64,000 nucleotides of DNA, taken from NCBI RefSeq assembly GCF_900090045.1, contig NC_041787.1:1074001-1138000 (forward strand), written 5' to 3'. The DNA is from Plasmodium malariae (lineage: Eukaryota; Apicomplexa; Aconoidasida; Haemosporida; Plasmodiidae). The stretch's first letter is position 1; every line of letters starts with the position of its first letter. Position numbers and translations under genes: made by a program. The notes beneath the pieces were generated by a model. It had not been told where the DNA came from, did not search any database, and saw only the letters and a list, made by a program, of their open reading frames with translations. This document shows positions 24,296 through 34,300 of the stretch, in pieces.

Positions 24296-25480
24296 ATGAT
24301 AAAAAATGGTAAAATGGCTAGCTGCATTATATTAAAAAAATTGTTAAGCGTCCATAAAGATACTCTGTACAGATATTTAAGCAATGTAAGCAATGTACGC
24401 AATGTAAGCAATATTAGCAGTGAAAAATATTTCGAAAGGGAAAATGCAAAAAAAGACACAAATGACAATATAAATCATGTAAGTGAGAGCAGAAACAAGT
24501 CCAACTGCAATTATTCTGAGTTAAAAGTGGGGAAACATTTCAGAGAGATATTTCATGATGGATCGGAAAAAAATTTTGAAAGTCATCCATTTAACAGAAG
24601 ATTTGCATATAGTAAGAAAAGTTTATTTCCAATTGAACCAAGGAATTTACGAACATTGGGATTAAACAGGCAACGGAAAAAAAAAAGAGGAAGAGGTGAC
24701 AAATGCCCAGGTAAAGGTATAAGAGATAAACATAAACATAGAAAATCAGGTAGACCAAATAGCAGAACGTTTGAAAGTGGTAGAACCCCATTATATAGAA
24801 GATTGCCCAAATGGCCTGAAGCTTGGTTAAGTAGACAAAAGAAAAATTATGATTGTTTAAATTTATCAAAATTGAGATATTTTATTGAAAAGGGAAGATT
24901 AGATACTAGATTTCCAATCACTCAAAGACATTTACATGATTCGAAATGTGTTAAGGTAAAAAATGGTGTTAAATTATTTAATGTTAACGATTATCCTTTC
25001 CCCTACAAAATCGACATTGAGGTTTCTAATGCTGACCAATCTTCTATTGATGTAATTAAAAAAGTAGGAGGCTCTGTAACCATTATTTATATGGAAAGAG
25101 TTAATCTAAGAGCACATATAAAACCTTACAAATTTGAAATATTACCAAGAACCGCAAGACCTAACCTTGATATGATTCATTTTTTAGAGAAAATGAGAAG
25201 CAAAGGTTGTATTGTTAAATATATTAAACCATTATGGTTAATAGAAGAAGAAAAAAGAATTATAAATGAATTAACAGAAATAGAAGAAAGTTCAAAATTA
25301 TCCGAAATTTCACAAGTCAATACAAATATTAACAGGTCAAGAAAAACACATAAGGTACATGTAACAGGTGACAAGGAACATGCATATATGCATAACGACG
25401 AAGAGGATGAAGATGCCAGAAGATATAGAATATTACAAAAATACAGATTACAGAATACGCAAATGAGGGGAGAGGAATAA
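24296..25480 (+). CDS. Mitochondrial large-subunit ribosomal protein uL15m
   Basis: A single exon of 394 aa from the ATG at 24296; the frame is open slightly further upstream but only from a TTG. Residues 1-30 are basic and Ser/Leu-rich with few acidic residues, consistent with a mitochondrial presequence. The L15 core begins near residue 110: NLRTLGLNRQRKKKRGRG, GDKCPGKGIRDKHKH, FESGRTPLYRRLPKW, then the C-terminal fold with ISxxDQSSIDVIKKVGG. uL15 helps assemble the large ribosomal subunit near the central protuberance. The Arg/Lys-rich GRGxxxPGKG loop replaces the bacterial KGKGxxxGxGxGxGxG loop. The mitochondrial rather than apicoplast assignment is inferred from the absence of a signal peptide; the second uL15 in this window has one. 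Confidence 0.9.
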   Translation: MIKNGKMASCIILKKLLSVHKDTLYRYLSNVSNVRNVSNISSEKYFERENAKKDTNDNINHVSESRNKSNCNYSELKVGKHFREIFHDGSEKNFESHPFNRRFAYSKKSLFPIEPRNLRTLGLNRQRKKKRGRGDKCPGKGIRDKHKHRKSGRPNSRTFESGRTPLYRRLPKWPEAWLSRQKKNYDCLNLSKLRYFIEKGRLDTRFPITQRHLHDSKCVKVKNGVKLFNVNDYPFPYKIDIEVSNADQSSIDVIKKVGGSVTIIYMERVNLRAHIKPYKFEILPRTARPNLDMIHFLEKMRSKGCIVKYIKPLWLIEEEKRIINELTEIEESSKLSEISQVNTNINRSRKTHKVHVTGDKEHAYMHNDEEDEDARRYRILQKYRLQNTQMRGEE

Positions 25481-25984
25481 AAAGGGAATTAATTTATACG
25501 AGCATATTTGCGCAAATGTGTGAGCAAATATACATGCAAATGTGAACTTCTGTATGTGTATAAACACATAAATGACGAAAAAAAAAAAAAAAATAAAAAA
25601 AAAAGATAAAAATGGGCATATTATTATACATGTAAAGTAAAATTTAAAAAAAATAAATAATATTTCTTAAACTAATTAATTCCGCAATTTAATTTTTTTT
25701 TTTTTTTTTTTTTACCCCCCTCCCCTTTTTTAAGGCAAATTAAATAAGGAATATTTATGGGGCATATCTATTAACATGTATTAATAGGGCATACCAACGG
25801 AGGTATATAAATCATTACGGGTATTTATTTGCACATAAAAATGGAATAAATAAATGTGAGCGAATGAGAAAAGAAATGTAATAGGGACGGCCTGAGGCCA
25901 ACTGAAGTACGTATTATATAAATATACATTCACAGGCGCAATGCCCGTGCGTCCTTCCCGTAACAACATGTACAATATTTCCTA
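25481..25984. other. Convergent 3' intergenic gap
   Basis: Poly(A), poly(T) and a C-rich interruption near 25715. It separates the 3' ends of uL15m and the BAP31-like gene. No gene supported. Confidence 0.6.
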
Positions 25985-26623
25985 TCAACGTCTTTGTCTT
26001 ATACTTGCATTTTTCTTACTGTCGTCAGCAAGAACAGAAGACATTTCTTTTGAATCATCATTTCCATCAGTTGTTGCATCACTGGATACGTACTTATTTT
26101 CAACAATATTATTATATTCTTCTTTTAATATATTACTGTTTTTTGGTATTACTTTTCCGCTTTGTAATATTTTATTGTATATTCTTTCCTCTCTTTTTTC
26201 TTCTAAAACTTTTTCATATTCATTATCACTTCTCTTTACTTTTTCTCGATAATATAAAAGCAAATAAGTAAAACGAATATAAAATGTCCAAGCTACTGAA
26301 CATAATAATAACATCCAAAAATTCCTTTGAAGCCTTATTTTTTTTAAATATGACCTGTTCATATTTTGAAAACCAATATTCTCATAATTTCCATTTACAT
26401 CCGTATAATTTCTTAACTCAAATATTGTACAGGACAATCTTAACAATGTATATAGTGATATTATTGATGATATAGATACATTTATTTGGAGGGTGTAAAT
26501 TTGAAAATTTATGCTTTTTTTTTGAACATATATGGCCATCCGTTGAAACAACGCTACGCCGCTTAATAACAAAATTGATAAAGTTATGCCCACTGGTAAA
26601 AAAAAAAGAGCAATGTCCTTCAT
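25985..26623 (-). CDS. BAP31-like ER transmembrane protein
   Basis: A single exon of 212 aa. Three hydrophobic helices are spaced as in the BAP31/YET family: about residues 4-27 (LFFLPVGITLSILLLSG), 45-68 (ISSIISLYTLLRLSCTIFEL) and 103-125. The third is preceded by LKKIRLQRNFW, which corresponds to the conserved K-x-x-R-x-QRN motif just before helix 3 of BAP31. The cytosolic tail is charged and partly helical (EKVLEEKREERIYNKIL), then acidic and Ser-rich. It ends in RQRR, not the classical KKxx ER-retrieval signal. BAP31 proteins act in ER export and quality control; neighbouring coatomer beta works in the same traffic route, but there is no evidence of linkage beyond position. The family call is by pattern, without alignment. 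Confidence 0.8.
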   Translation of the reverse strand: MKDIALFFLPVGITLSILLLSGVALFQRMAIYVQKKSINFQIYTLQINVSISSIISLYTLLRLSCTIFELRNYTDVNGNYENIGFQNMNRSYLKKIRLQRNFWMLLLCSVAWTFYIRFTYLLLYYREKVKRSDNEYEKVLEEKREERIYNKILQSGKVIPKNSNILKEEYNNIVENKYVSSDATTDGNDDSKEMSSVLADDSKKNASIRQRR

Positions 26624-27198
26624 TCTTTCCTGACAGTGTAAAACAAAAAAAATAAAAAATTAAAAAAAAAATAATGATAAAATGATAAAATGATCAAATG
26701 ATCAAATGATAATATGATAAAATGATCAAATGATAATATGATAAAATGATAAAATAATAAAATAATAAAAAAATATGGGGTACACCCGTTAGCGCTGTTT
26801 TGCAAATGCGCATTTGCTTTTCGTCTGTTCAAAATAAAGTGAAAATTTTCCGTCACGTCTGTTTGTATAAATATACATATATAAGTAGGTATTTATGTTG
26901 GTATGTATGTATGTATGTATGTATATATGTATATATGTATGTACGTGCGTACGTATGATGATCTTCCCTCTGCTTTGGCTTTATAAAAGGATGATATACT
27001 GCAAAATAAACAAATTACGAATTTTCTTTTCTGCCAGTAGTGGATGGTCACAATCTTAGCTAAAAGGGAAACAACTTATATTGTAGGGAAAGGATGACCT
27101 TTTTTTTTTTTTTTTTTTTTTTTTTCTTTTGTGTTTACACTAAATATTAAACATTTAATTGTGGCATTTTTATCTCATCATTCAGGATTGATCAAAGG

Positions 27199-27229
<31 letters not shown>

Positions 27230-27711
27230 CTTATAGATATATATATTTATCTTTTATTTATATGTATATGAATCATGTTTGTTGCATTATTTTGGTCCTA
27301 AATTCCCGCGCGTTCGTATTTTAATTATGTTTATCTTAACAGTGCATAGTACTGAAATGAAAAAAAAAAAAATTCTTACATAAAAAAGGTGAGCCTATAT
27401 CCTTTCGACATGTTTTAATTTCCAAAAAGCAGCTTAAATTGGGGGATTAAAATAAAAATTTAAAACTGACAAATGCATTGTTTAAAAAAAAAAAAAAAAA
27501 AAAAGCAAGCAAATAAGCTAGGGAGCATGCAAATAAACAAACAGACAAACAAACAAATTTATGCTTTAAAACTAATTAGCATTTTTCTTGGGTAACATTT
27601 GAATATTTATATGTAGAGAATTAAAAAGGGAAAATTTCAAACATGTGGACTCGTTGACCAAAACTACACGGAAAGTGGTTGACTGGGGGAAGTAAAGTTT
27701 TGAAAAATATT

Positions 27712-28041
27712 TTAAATTATAAAAGAATACGATAATAAAAAAAAAAAAAAAAAAAAAGGGGAAGGGGAAGGGGAAGGGTCCAACATATGTTCATAGAAAT
27801 TTGACACAACAAATAAATTAAAAGCAGCATTTATAATTTTACATTTCCTGTGTAATCTTACGGAATGCACATAAAACGTGGGCATAAAAAAAATGGGGGA
27901 AAATGTGAGAGCTTGATGGGTTTTCAGTTCAACAACTACGAGTCGTAAGTACCTATATCCCGCTACGCACCCACGTAAGATATACAAAGAGTAACATGTT
28001 TGAAGAGTATTAATCGGAGGTATATATTCCCCGTGTAACAT
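27712..28041 (-). CDS. Hypothetical 109-aa ORF of uncertain reality
   Basis: An ATG-initiated frame starting MLHGEYIPPINTLQTCYSL with a balanced amino-acid mix (Cys, Gly, Arg, His, Trp absent) for about 87 residues, then a PSPSPSP tract and a poly-Phe tail created by homopolymers. GC content is locally higher than in nearby intergenic DNA. It lies in the 3' flank of DPH2. It may be a small lineage-specific gene, a fragment, or chance; no family was recognised. Confidence 0.25.
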   Translation of the reverse strand: MLHGEYIPPINTLQTCYSLYILRGCVAGYRYLRLVVVELKTHQALTFSPIFFMPTFYVHSVRLHRKCKIINAAFNLFVVSNFYEHMLDPSPSPSPFFFFFFLLSYSFII

Positions 28042-28070
28042 TAACTGTATTATTTCGATATATTAATATG

Positions 28071-28370
28071 ATGCTACATTGCTATGATGATACATTGTTA
28101 TGATGATACATTGCTATGATGCTACATTGCTATGATGATACATTGCTATGATGTTACATTGCTATGATGATACATTGCTATGATGCTACATTGCTATGAT
28201 GATACATTGCTATGATGATACATTGCTATGATGATACATTGCTATGATGATACATTGCTATGATGATACATTGCTATGATGATACATTGCTATGATGATA
28301 CATTGCTATGATGATACATTGCTATGATGATACATTGCTATGATGATACATTGCTATGATGATACATTGC
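28071..28370. repeat. 16-bp minisatellite TGATGATACATTGCTA
   Basis: About 19 head-to-tail copies. The first part mixes GATGCTACATTG and GATGATACATTG variants and one GTTATG; the last nine or so copies are identical. It ends about 40 bp from the DPH2 stop codon, so it probably sits in that gene's 3' UTR. Confidence 0.95.
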
Positions 28371-28408
28371 TGATTTACCATTCAGATACTTGTTCTTCCC
28401 CTTTTTGC

Positions 28409-30400
28409 TCAATTCTTTGAACAAAATTTAACGTCGGAGTCGTATCGTTGCGCTATTCCGTCGAGTCCCTGAACGAGGGTAGGAATAGTATCGATGTTGT
28501 AATTCATATCAACCCCTTTGTATTCTCTTTTTTCGTTTTCTTTTAACGACTCCATAAAATATTTACACATGGAAGAATTTTCATTAAATGTTGTTATAAA
28601 TTTCATTTGGTCTTCAATTGTAATGGGTAAGGAGTAATCAATTAAATGATCATATTTTTCCAAAGCGAAATTCCCTTCTTTCATTCTATTGTCTTCATTC
28701 ATGCTGTTTTGTATACTCATTGATGTATCATCCTCACCGAAATTCCACAGATAATATTTATTCTTGTGTATGTTTTGAAATTCTTTTTTTATGGATGATA
28801 TATTTAGTAATTCATGGAAATCAAAGACATATTTACATTGCCATTGGATATACTCATATGCAATAAAAAATTCATAAGGATTTATAATTTTTTTTGAAAA
28901 ATTTTTTAGCTCTAAAAAATTATGATCAGGACAGGTTAATAATATATACATTTGTATATCAGAAAAATTTTCTAATTTTGCACTATTTAATTTATTAGTA
29001 ACAATAGTGAAGCACTTTTTTCCATTTTTTCTTAATATATAATTAATTATTTGTTTTAACTCTTTGATATAATTTAAATTTACATTCCCTATTATAATTC
29101 CAAATACATTTATCTGTTTACTCTGTTCTATTAAATTATATCTCCTTAGCAGTATTTTGTTTATGTAATTATTTTCTTTTTTAAATGTATCTTCTACACT
29201 GTACATATATATGTCCATATTGTAACTACATTCTGCTGTTGCTCTATTTATAAAATTTAAATTTTCTGATGAAAAAAGAAAAAGGTTTGTATTTTCATTG
29301 TAGTATCCCTCTTCAACATGTGGCGTTATATCACTACTATGCACTATTTTATAAACAAACCATTTCCTCTTTACATGATAAAAAACTTTAAATAATAATC
29401 GTCCACAGAGAAATGCATATTTATCAGTGATCTTCTCATCCATATCAAACGCTACATAATTATTGAACAAACCGTAATACACTTTTCCATTTATATTGTT
29501 TGCAATTCTGTGCATGCATATTATAACATTGCAGAATAGTAGATCATCGTCTGTTTTATCTTTATCTTGTCCTGCTACGTTAACAATCAATCTGTCATCA
29601 TTCGTCGCGTTACCATTTCCCATTTTATACTTACTTCTCCCTTGGTGCATGCTCTTTTTATAAAAACTATTATTGGCAAAGAAAAATGTGCCTTCCACAT
29701 CAAATACTACTTTGCTATTATTCAACTCGAACGAACTGGAAAATATTGAGTCATCAAATTTACTCTTGTCAATAAAACATATGACCAGTTCATGCATATA
29801 ATTTATATAAGATACATCACATAAGATAATGGAAATTTTATTTTCATCAAATATTTTGTTCCTCATTAAATAATTATTAATGTTTTCAAAAAATGTGTCC
29901 TCTATATTTTTTTTATTAAATATATATACTGATGGAGTATAAGGTGTAATGAACGATTGACATGAAATTCCGTAGTGAACCAAAAAATCTGCATGAACAT
30001 GGTCAGCACTTACATAGTCCTCACAGCATTCATTTAATGTAGTATCACCCAAAATGTACAGGTTTATTGGGTCTCCGCTCGGCGGGTTTGCCTCTCCCGT
30101 GCCGCTTATTCCCCCTTGACTGACACCATTTTCACCTATTCCATTGCTGTTAATGGAGCCCCCATCATTTTCCATTTGCCGCGTTTCCCCATTACCGTTC
30201 ATGCTAACTAACTCACGTCTTTCATCCTCATTATATTTCTCATGCTTCCTGCGGATGGACCTCGAAATGAAAAGAGCATCATTTAACATACAGTCAGGAA
30301 GCTGAATAGCTATATTTTTAAAATTATATTTCACAATAATAGTAGTCACTAATTCGATTTCATATTTTTCATAAATATCATTGCCGTTTGTTATTTTCAT
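28409..30400 (-). CDS. DPH2: Diphthamide biosynthesis protein 2
   Basis: 663 aa from the ATG at 30400; the frame extends 17 codons further to a TTG. Domain 1 has NIAIQLPDCML, then LYILGDTTLNECCEDYVSA with FLVHYGISC; the Cys-Cys pair and later Cys match positions of the DPH1/DPH2 iron-sulfur site. The C-terminus, FKGVD-like YKGVDMNYNIDTIPT followed by GLDGIAQRYD, matches the DPH2 ending (WKGLD...GRxGIAxxY) and separates it from DPH1. DPH1-DPH2 perform the first step of diphthamide formation on elongation factor 2, using S-adenosylmethionine by radical chemistry. An Asn/Gly-rich insert follows residue 75. A coding-like segment at about 30725-30800 with a good donor lies upstream and could be a 5' exon in phase, but its ATG is not identifiable. 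Confidence 0.9.
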   Translation of the reverse strand: MKITNGNDIYEKYEIELVTTIIVKYNFKNIAIQLPDCMLNDALFISRSIRRKHEKYNEDERRELVSMNGNGETRQMENDGGSINSNGIGENGVSQGGISGTGEANPPSGDPINLYILGDTTLNECCEDYVSADHVHADFLVHYGISCQSFITPYTPSVYIFNKKNIEDTFFENINNYLMRNKIFDENKISIILCDVSYINYMHELVICFIDKSKFDDSIFSSSFELNNSKVVFDVEGTFFFANNSFYKKSMHQGRSKYKMGNGNATNDDRLIVNVAGQDKDKTDDDLLFCNVIICMHRIANNINGKVYYGLFNNYVAFDMDEKITDKYAFLCGRLLFKVFYHVKRKWFVYKIVHSSDITPHVEEGYYNENTNLFLFSSENLNFINRATAECSYNMDIYMYSVEDTFKKENNYINKILLRRYNLIEQSKQINVFGIIIGNVNLNYIKELKQIINYILRKNGKKCFTIVTNKLNSAKLENFSDIQMYILLTCPDHNFLELKNFSKKIINPYEFFIAYEYIQWQCKYVFDFHELLNISSIKKEFQNIHKNKYYLWNFGEDDTSMSIQNSMNEDNRMKEGNFALEKYDHLIDYSLPITIEDQMKFITTFNENSSMCKYFMESLKENEKREYKGVDMNYNIDTIPTLVQGLDGIAQRYDSDVKFCSKN

Positions 30401-30453
30401 CCTTAAAAATTTTTTATTGAAGTAAAATTCAAGGCTATGTAAAACTGCCAATT

Positions 30454-30488
<35 letters not shown>

Positions 30489-31064
30489 CGTTCGAGTTTC
30501 TTCTATTTTTTTTTCCCCTAAATTATGAGCATTTAGTATCGTAATAACAGCATTCTGCTATGTCACTTCTCCCAAATGGATAATATCACAAAAGGCCTAG
30601 TAACTACTAGTCATCATTTAATTTTTCAAAAAAGAAAGCACAAGCAAACTTTAATTAAATCTTAATCAAAACTATATGCAAATATTAAGCAACCCTTACA
30701 TATGTATAGGTCATCCTTACCTGGGGGTTCAGGATACTCTGCATGTTCAAATGGGAAACAAAAAATTAAGGTGCCTCTAGGACAGCAGTTAAATAAAAAA
30801 AAAAATATAATAATAAATGCGCAATGAGCTGTTTAAAAATAAAAAAATATAATACCGTAATAACGCAGTGCTATAATAACGCAATCATGTAATACAGGAA
30901 AACAAAATAAATGCGCAAGGAACACTATTCAAATGGAAAACTAAAAAGGCCATTTCGTTAAAAAAAAAAAATATATATTTATACATATATATATATATAT
31001 TTATACATATATATATATATCTATACATATATATATATATATTTATACATATATATATATATCT

Positions 31065-31099
<35 letters not shown>

Positions 31100-31371
31100 C
31101 ATATATATAAACACGTAGCGCGCACAAAAAGGGAATTGCCGGAACAGATAAAATCGACCGACAGACCAGCTAATTAACTAACTGAAATACGTAGTAATTA
31201 AGGGGACGTCAAGTTTTTATCAAATTGTCGAGCAGAAGTCTACATGTATACAAATGCATATATTTACGCGTACCCCTGGCTGAGAATATTTCAGCTAATT
31301 TTGCCCCTTTTTCCCCAACAAAAAAGATTGCCCAGTAATACGGATAACATAAGCATACAAAGACCACTCGC
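30401..31371. other. Intergenic gap with (TA)n and a GC-richer island
   Basis: Contains a 32-bp poly(A) next to DPH2, an imperfect TATACATATATATA array at about 30970-31105, and an island at about 30715-30800 with CCCCAG|GTAAGG on minus. See findings. No complete gene. Confidence 0.55.
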
Positions 31372-34300
31372 TCAAAGATGCTGTTTGAAATACTCATAAA
31401 TAGTTATTGCCGCAGAGACATGCACATTGAGTGAGCGAATAATTCCCTGACTTGGTATTTCTATACAGTGATGAAGAAGCAAAAGAATAGAAGAAGGTAT
31501 GCCCTCCTTTTCATCCCCTAAAATTAAAATAGATTTTTGAGGAAAAATAAAATCTTGTAAATTTTGACTACAGTGTGTTTGTTCTAAACCTATAACAGAA
31601 TATTTTTTTTTTTTTTTTAATATATAATTTATAATATCCTTTTTTTTTAATTCTTTTATATTTACCCATTTGTTAGCAGTGGATGAAATTTTCTGAAATT
31701 CAAAATTCCTTACAATGTTAATATTATTAAAAAATAATTTTTTAACATTAAATATTTCACATGACCTACACAGGCCAGCTAAATTTGGTATTTTATCAAT
31801 TAAAGATGCTATAACTATTAAACTATTCTTTTTTCTTTTGGAATAATTTTTTCGAAATTCGTTATTAACTTCGATGATGTTTGTAAGCGGATCAAATTTT
31901 TTTTGGTAATTCTTTTTATTTTTTTCAAACGCACGTTCAATATTATTTGGATTGCTATTGTTGCTGCTTTTTGTGTTCTGCTGCTCTTCCATCTCATCCG
32001 TATTGTACTGCTCTTTCACCACCTCCATGCTGCTCTTTTTCATGACTTCCCCTATTATTATTTCCCGTTCTTTCTCTCTTGATCTTATCCTTCTCTCACA
32101 AGCCAAATAATTTCTTTGATGCCCTTCCTGCACACCTCCGTTCATTACAACAAGCCGTGCATTCTTTTCATATACCTCGTTAAGAATGATTAAAGGTAAA
32201 TAATAACTGAGACGATTATCGTATTTTGAAATATTTTCCTCATTTTTCTCCTGCTTGTGCTTTTCCTCCTTCTTTTCTTTCTCTTTTTCTAAATCTATGT
32301 TGTATATGATGGAGGTCATTTCCTGCTGCACCATTTTTTTCAGCGTTTCAATAAAAGTAAAGGACGGTACTAATTCGTTATTAAACAGGATATGCGCAAA
32401 GGAATTTTTATTCTCATGATTCATATCTTCGTCGAAATAGCTATATGAGTAATTATATGCTGGTAATAATATATGAATATCTTCAAAAAGAAAACTATTC
32501 CATTTGTTAAATTGAGTTTTAATTTTCTCTCTTACCCTTTTGCAGTCTTTATTATATTTAATATATTTATATGTACATAAAAAAAAAGAATTTAATGAAA
32601 TTTCTCCGATTTTATTTTTTAAAAATTTGTATAATATTAATTGAGCTATACTTCTTATTAGTGCTGTGTGAGAACAACAAAGACAAACTATTTCATGAAA
32701 TAAATTCTTTAAACATATGCATATGTATTTAGAGTAAAAATAATTTATTTGTGCTTGTGATTTACTCTGTACTCTTTCTTCTTTCTGATTGATAAAGTAT
32801 TCCTCCCCTTTGTCATATTTTCGAAGTATATCTTTACCCTTTCCATTTTTTTGGCCAATTTTAAGGAAATTTTTGCTTCTCCTCCTGGTACCCCCTGAGC
32901 TGTTCATATCTTCTCCTCTCTGCTTTATCTGTGCGCATCTTTCCATAATGGCATCCTTATCATTTTTGCTTTTCTTAACAATTTCACTGATAATGTGTTT
33001 GATTTGCTTGTTGTTCTTTTCTAAACCTTTTCCTTTCCCTTTTTCTTTCCATTTGTATTTCCATTTTCCTTTCCTTCTTATAGCAAGCAAGTTACTTTTA
33101 CCATTACTACCACTACTACTAATATTTCCTTTCTTTTTTCTAAGCAGACATACGCTTGCAAAGGAGTTATAATGTAACTGTCTGAACGAGTAATGCGAAA
33201 ATTTCGTTTTCAGAAAAATATATGAACAGGTCATCAAGGAGCTTACAATTAATTGCATACTCGAATCTTTGTCTTTTAAATTTTTTATTAAATGAGGGTA
33301 CAATAAGACAAAAGAAGAATTACATATAGAATAGCAAAACAGTTCTAAGTACTGACGAGTATTATTCAAATTATCATAATGTAAAAGTTCGTTCACATAT
33401 TTAATTATTTTTTTTCTTTTACATTTTTTTAGATATTTAAAATATTTCGATAAACAACATAACGCCTGTAGTCCCCTCATCTGAATGTTGTGTCCGTTGG
33501 AAGACGGTAACGGTGTGAGATTGTTGGCTTTACCACTCGCACTGCCCACTGCACGACCCTCTTGGTTGTTTCTTTTCTCATCACTGCAGCTGCTTCTGTC
33601 ATTTCCTCTTTTTTCAGTTACATTTCTAATATTTCCCCTTCTGTCTTTTCCTCTTCTGCCATTAGCGACCACCCCGCACACATGTACGTTGTCCACTCTT
33701 TTCAAGATACACTCAAGTATCCCCTCGTACATGCACATAACTACGTTTCTTTTCCTGTGAAAACTAATCTTATCTTCCTTGGAAAACACAGAAAGATGTA
33801 ATTTATTATAACATAAGTATTTCTGTTCGAGCATGCGAAAAAGATTAATCAAAAACATTAATGCCAGTATCCTTAAAAAGACAGAAGTATGGTGTATTTC
33901 ATAAAGTGATAAGGGGAAAATTATTTCTTCGTTCCTTTGTATTTTACTTAATAGATATGAACATATTTTTTCATTAAGGAATGTATTCAAATGAATATGT
34001 CCTTTTTTTATTTTAAATGAATCATTAGTAAAGCTTCTTTTGCAATCGGTTAGTACATACTCCTTATACATTAGTATATCAACAATCAGTGAAATGAATT
34101 TGTATATATATTCTTTCTTAACATATATTATATCGTCATATTCTATTATGATATAGAAAAAGGATGTAAGAAAAGGAATTAAAATGCTTCTACTTACTGA
34201 TAACTTACTTTTGCTGTCATCTAAAATTTTCTCTACTTGGTTGAGTAGCAAAGAAGGGGTGGACTCTTCCTCAGGTTCGTTTTTAACTCTTTTCGAACTT

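Larger units (their letters stand above)
26624..28408. other. Intergenic region upstream of BAP31-like and downstream of DPH2
   Basis: Holds an ATAAAATGATCAAATG-type repeat (about 26670-26770), two long homopolymers near 27100 and 27205, the 16-bp minisatellite at 28071-28370 and a 109-codon minus-strand frame (27712-28041) listed separately. No other gene seen. Confidence 0.6.

Noticed and set aside
28071..28370. Regular 16-bp direct repeats considered as a CRISPR array
   Set aside because: Units are contiguous with no unique spacers, and the context is eukaryotic nuclear DNA.
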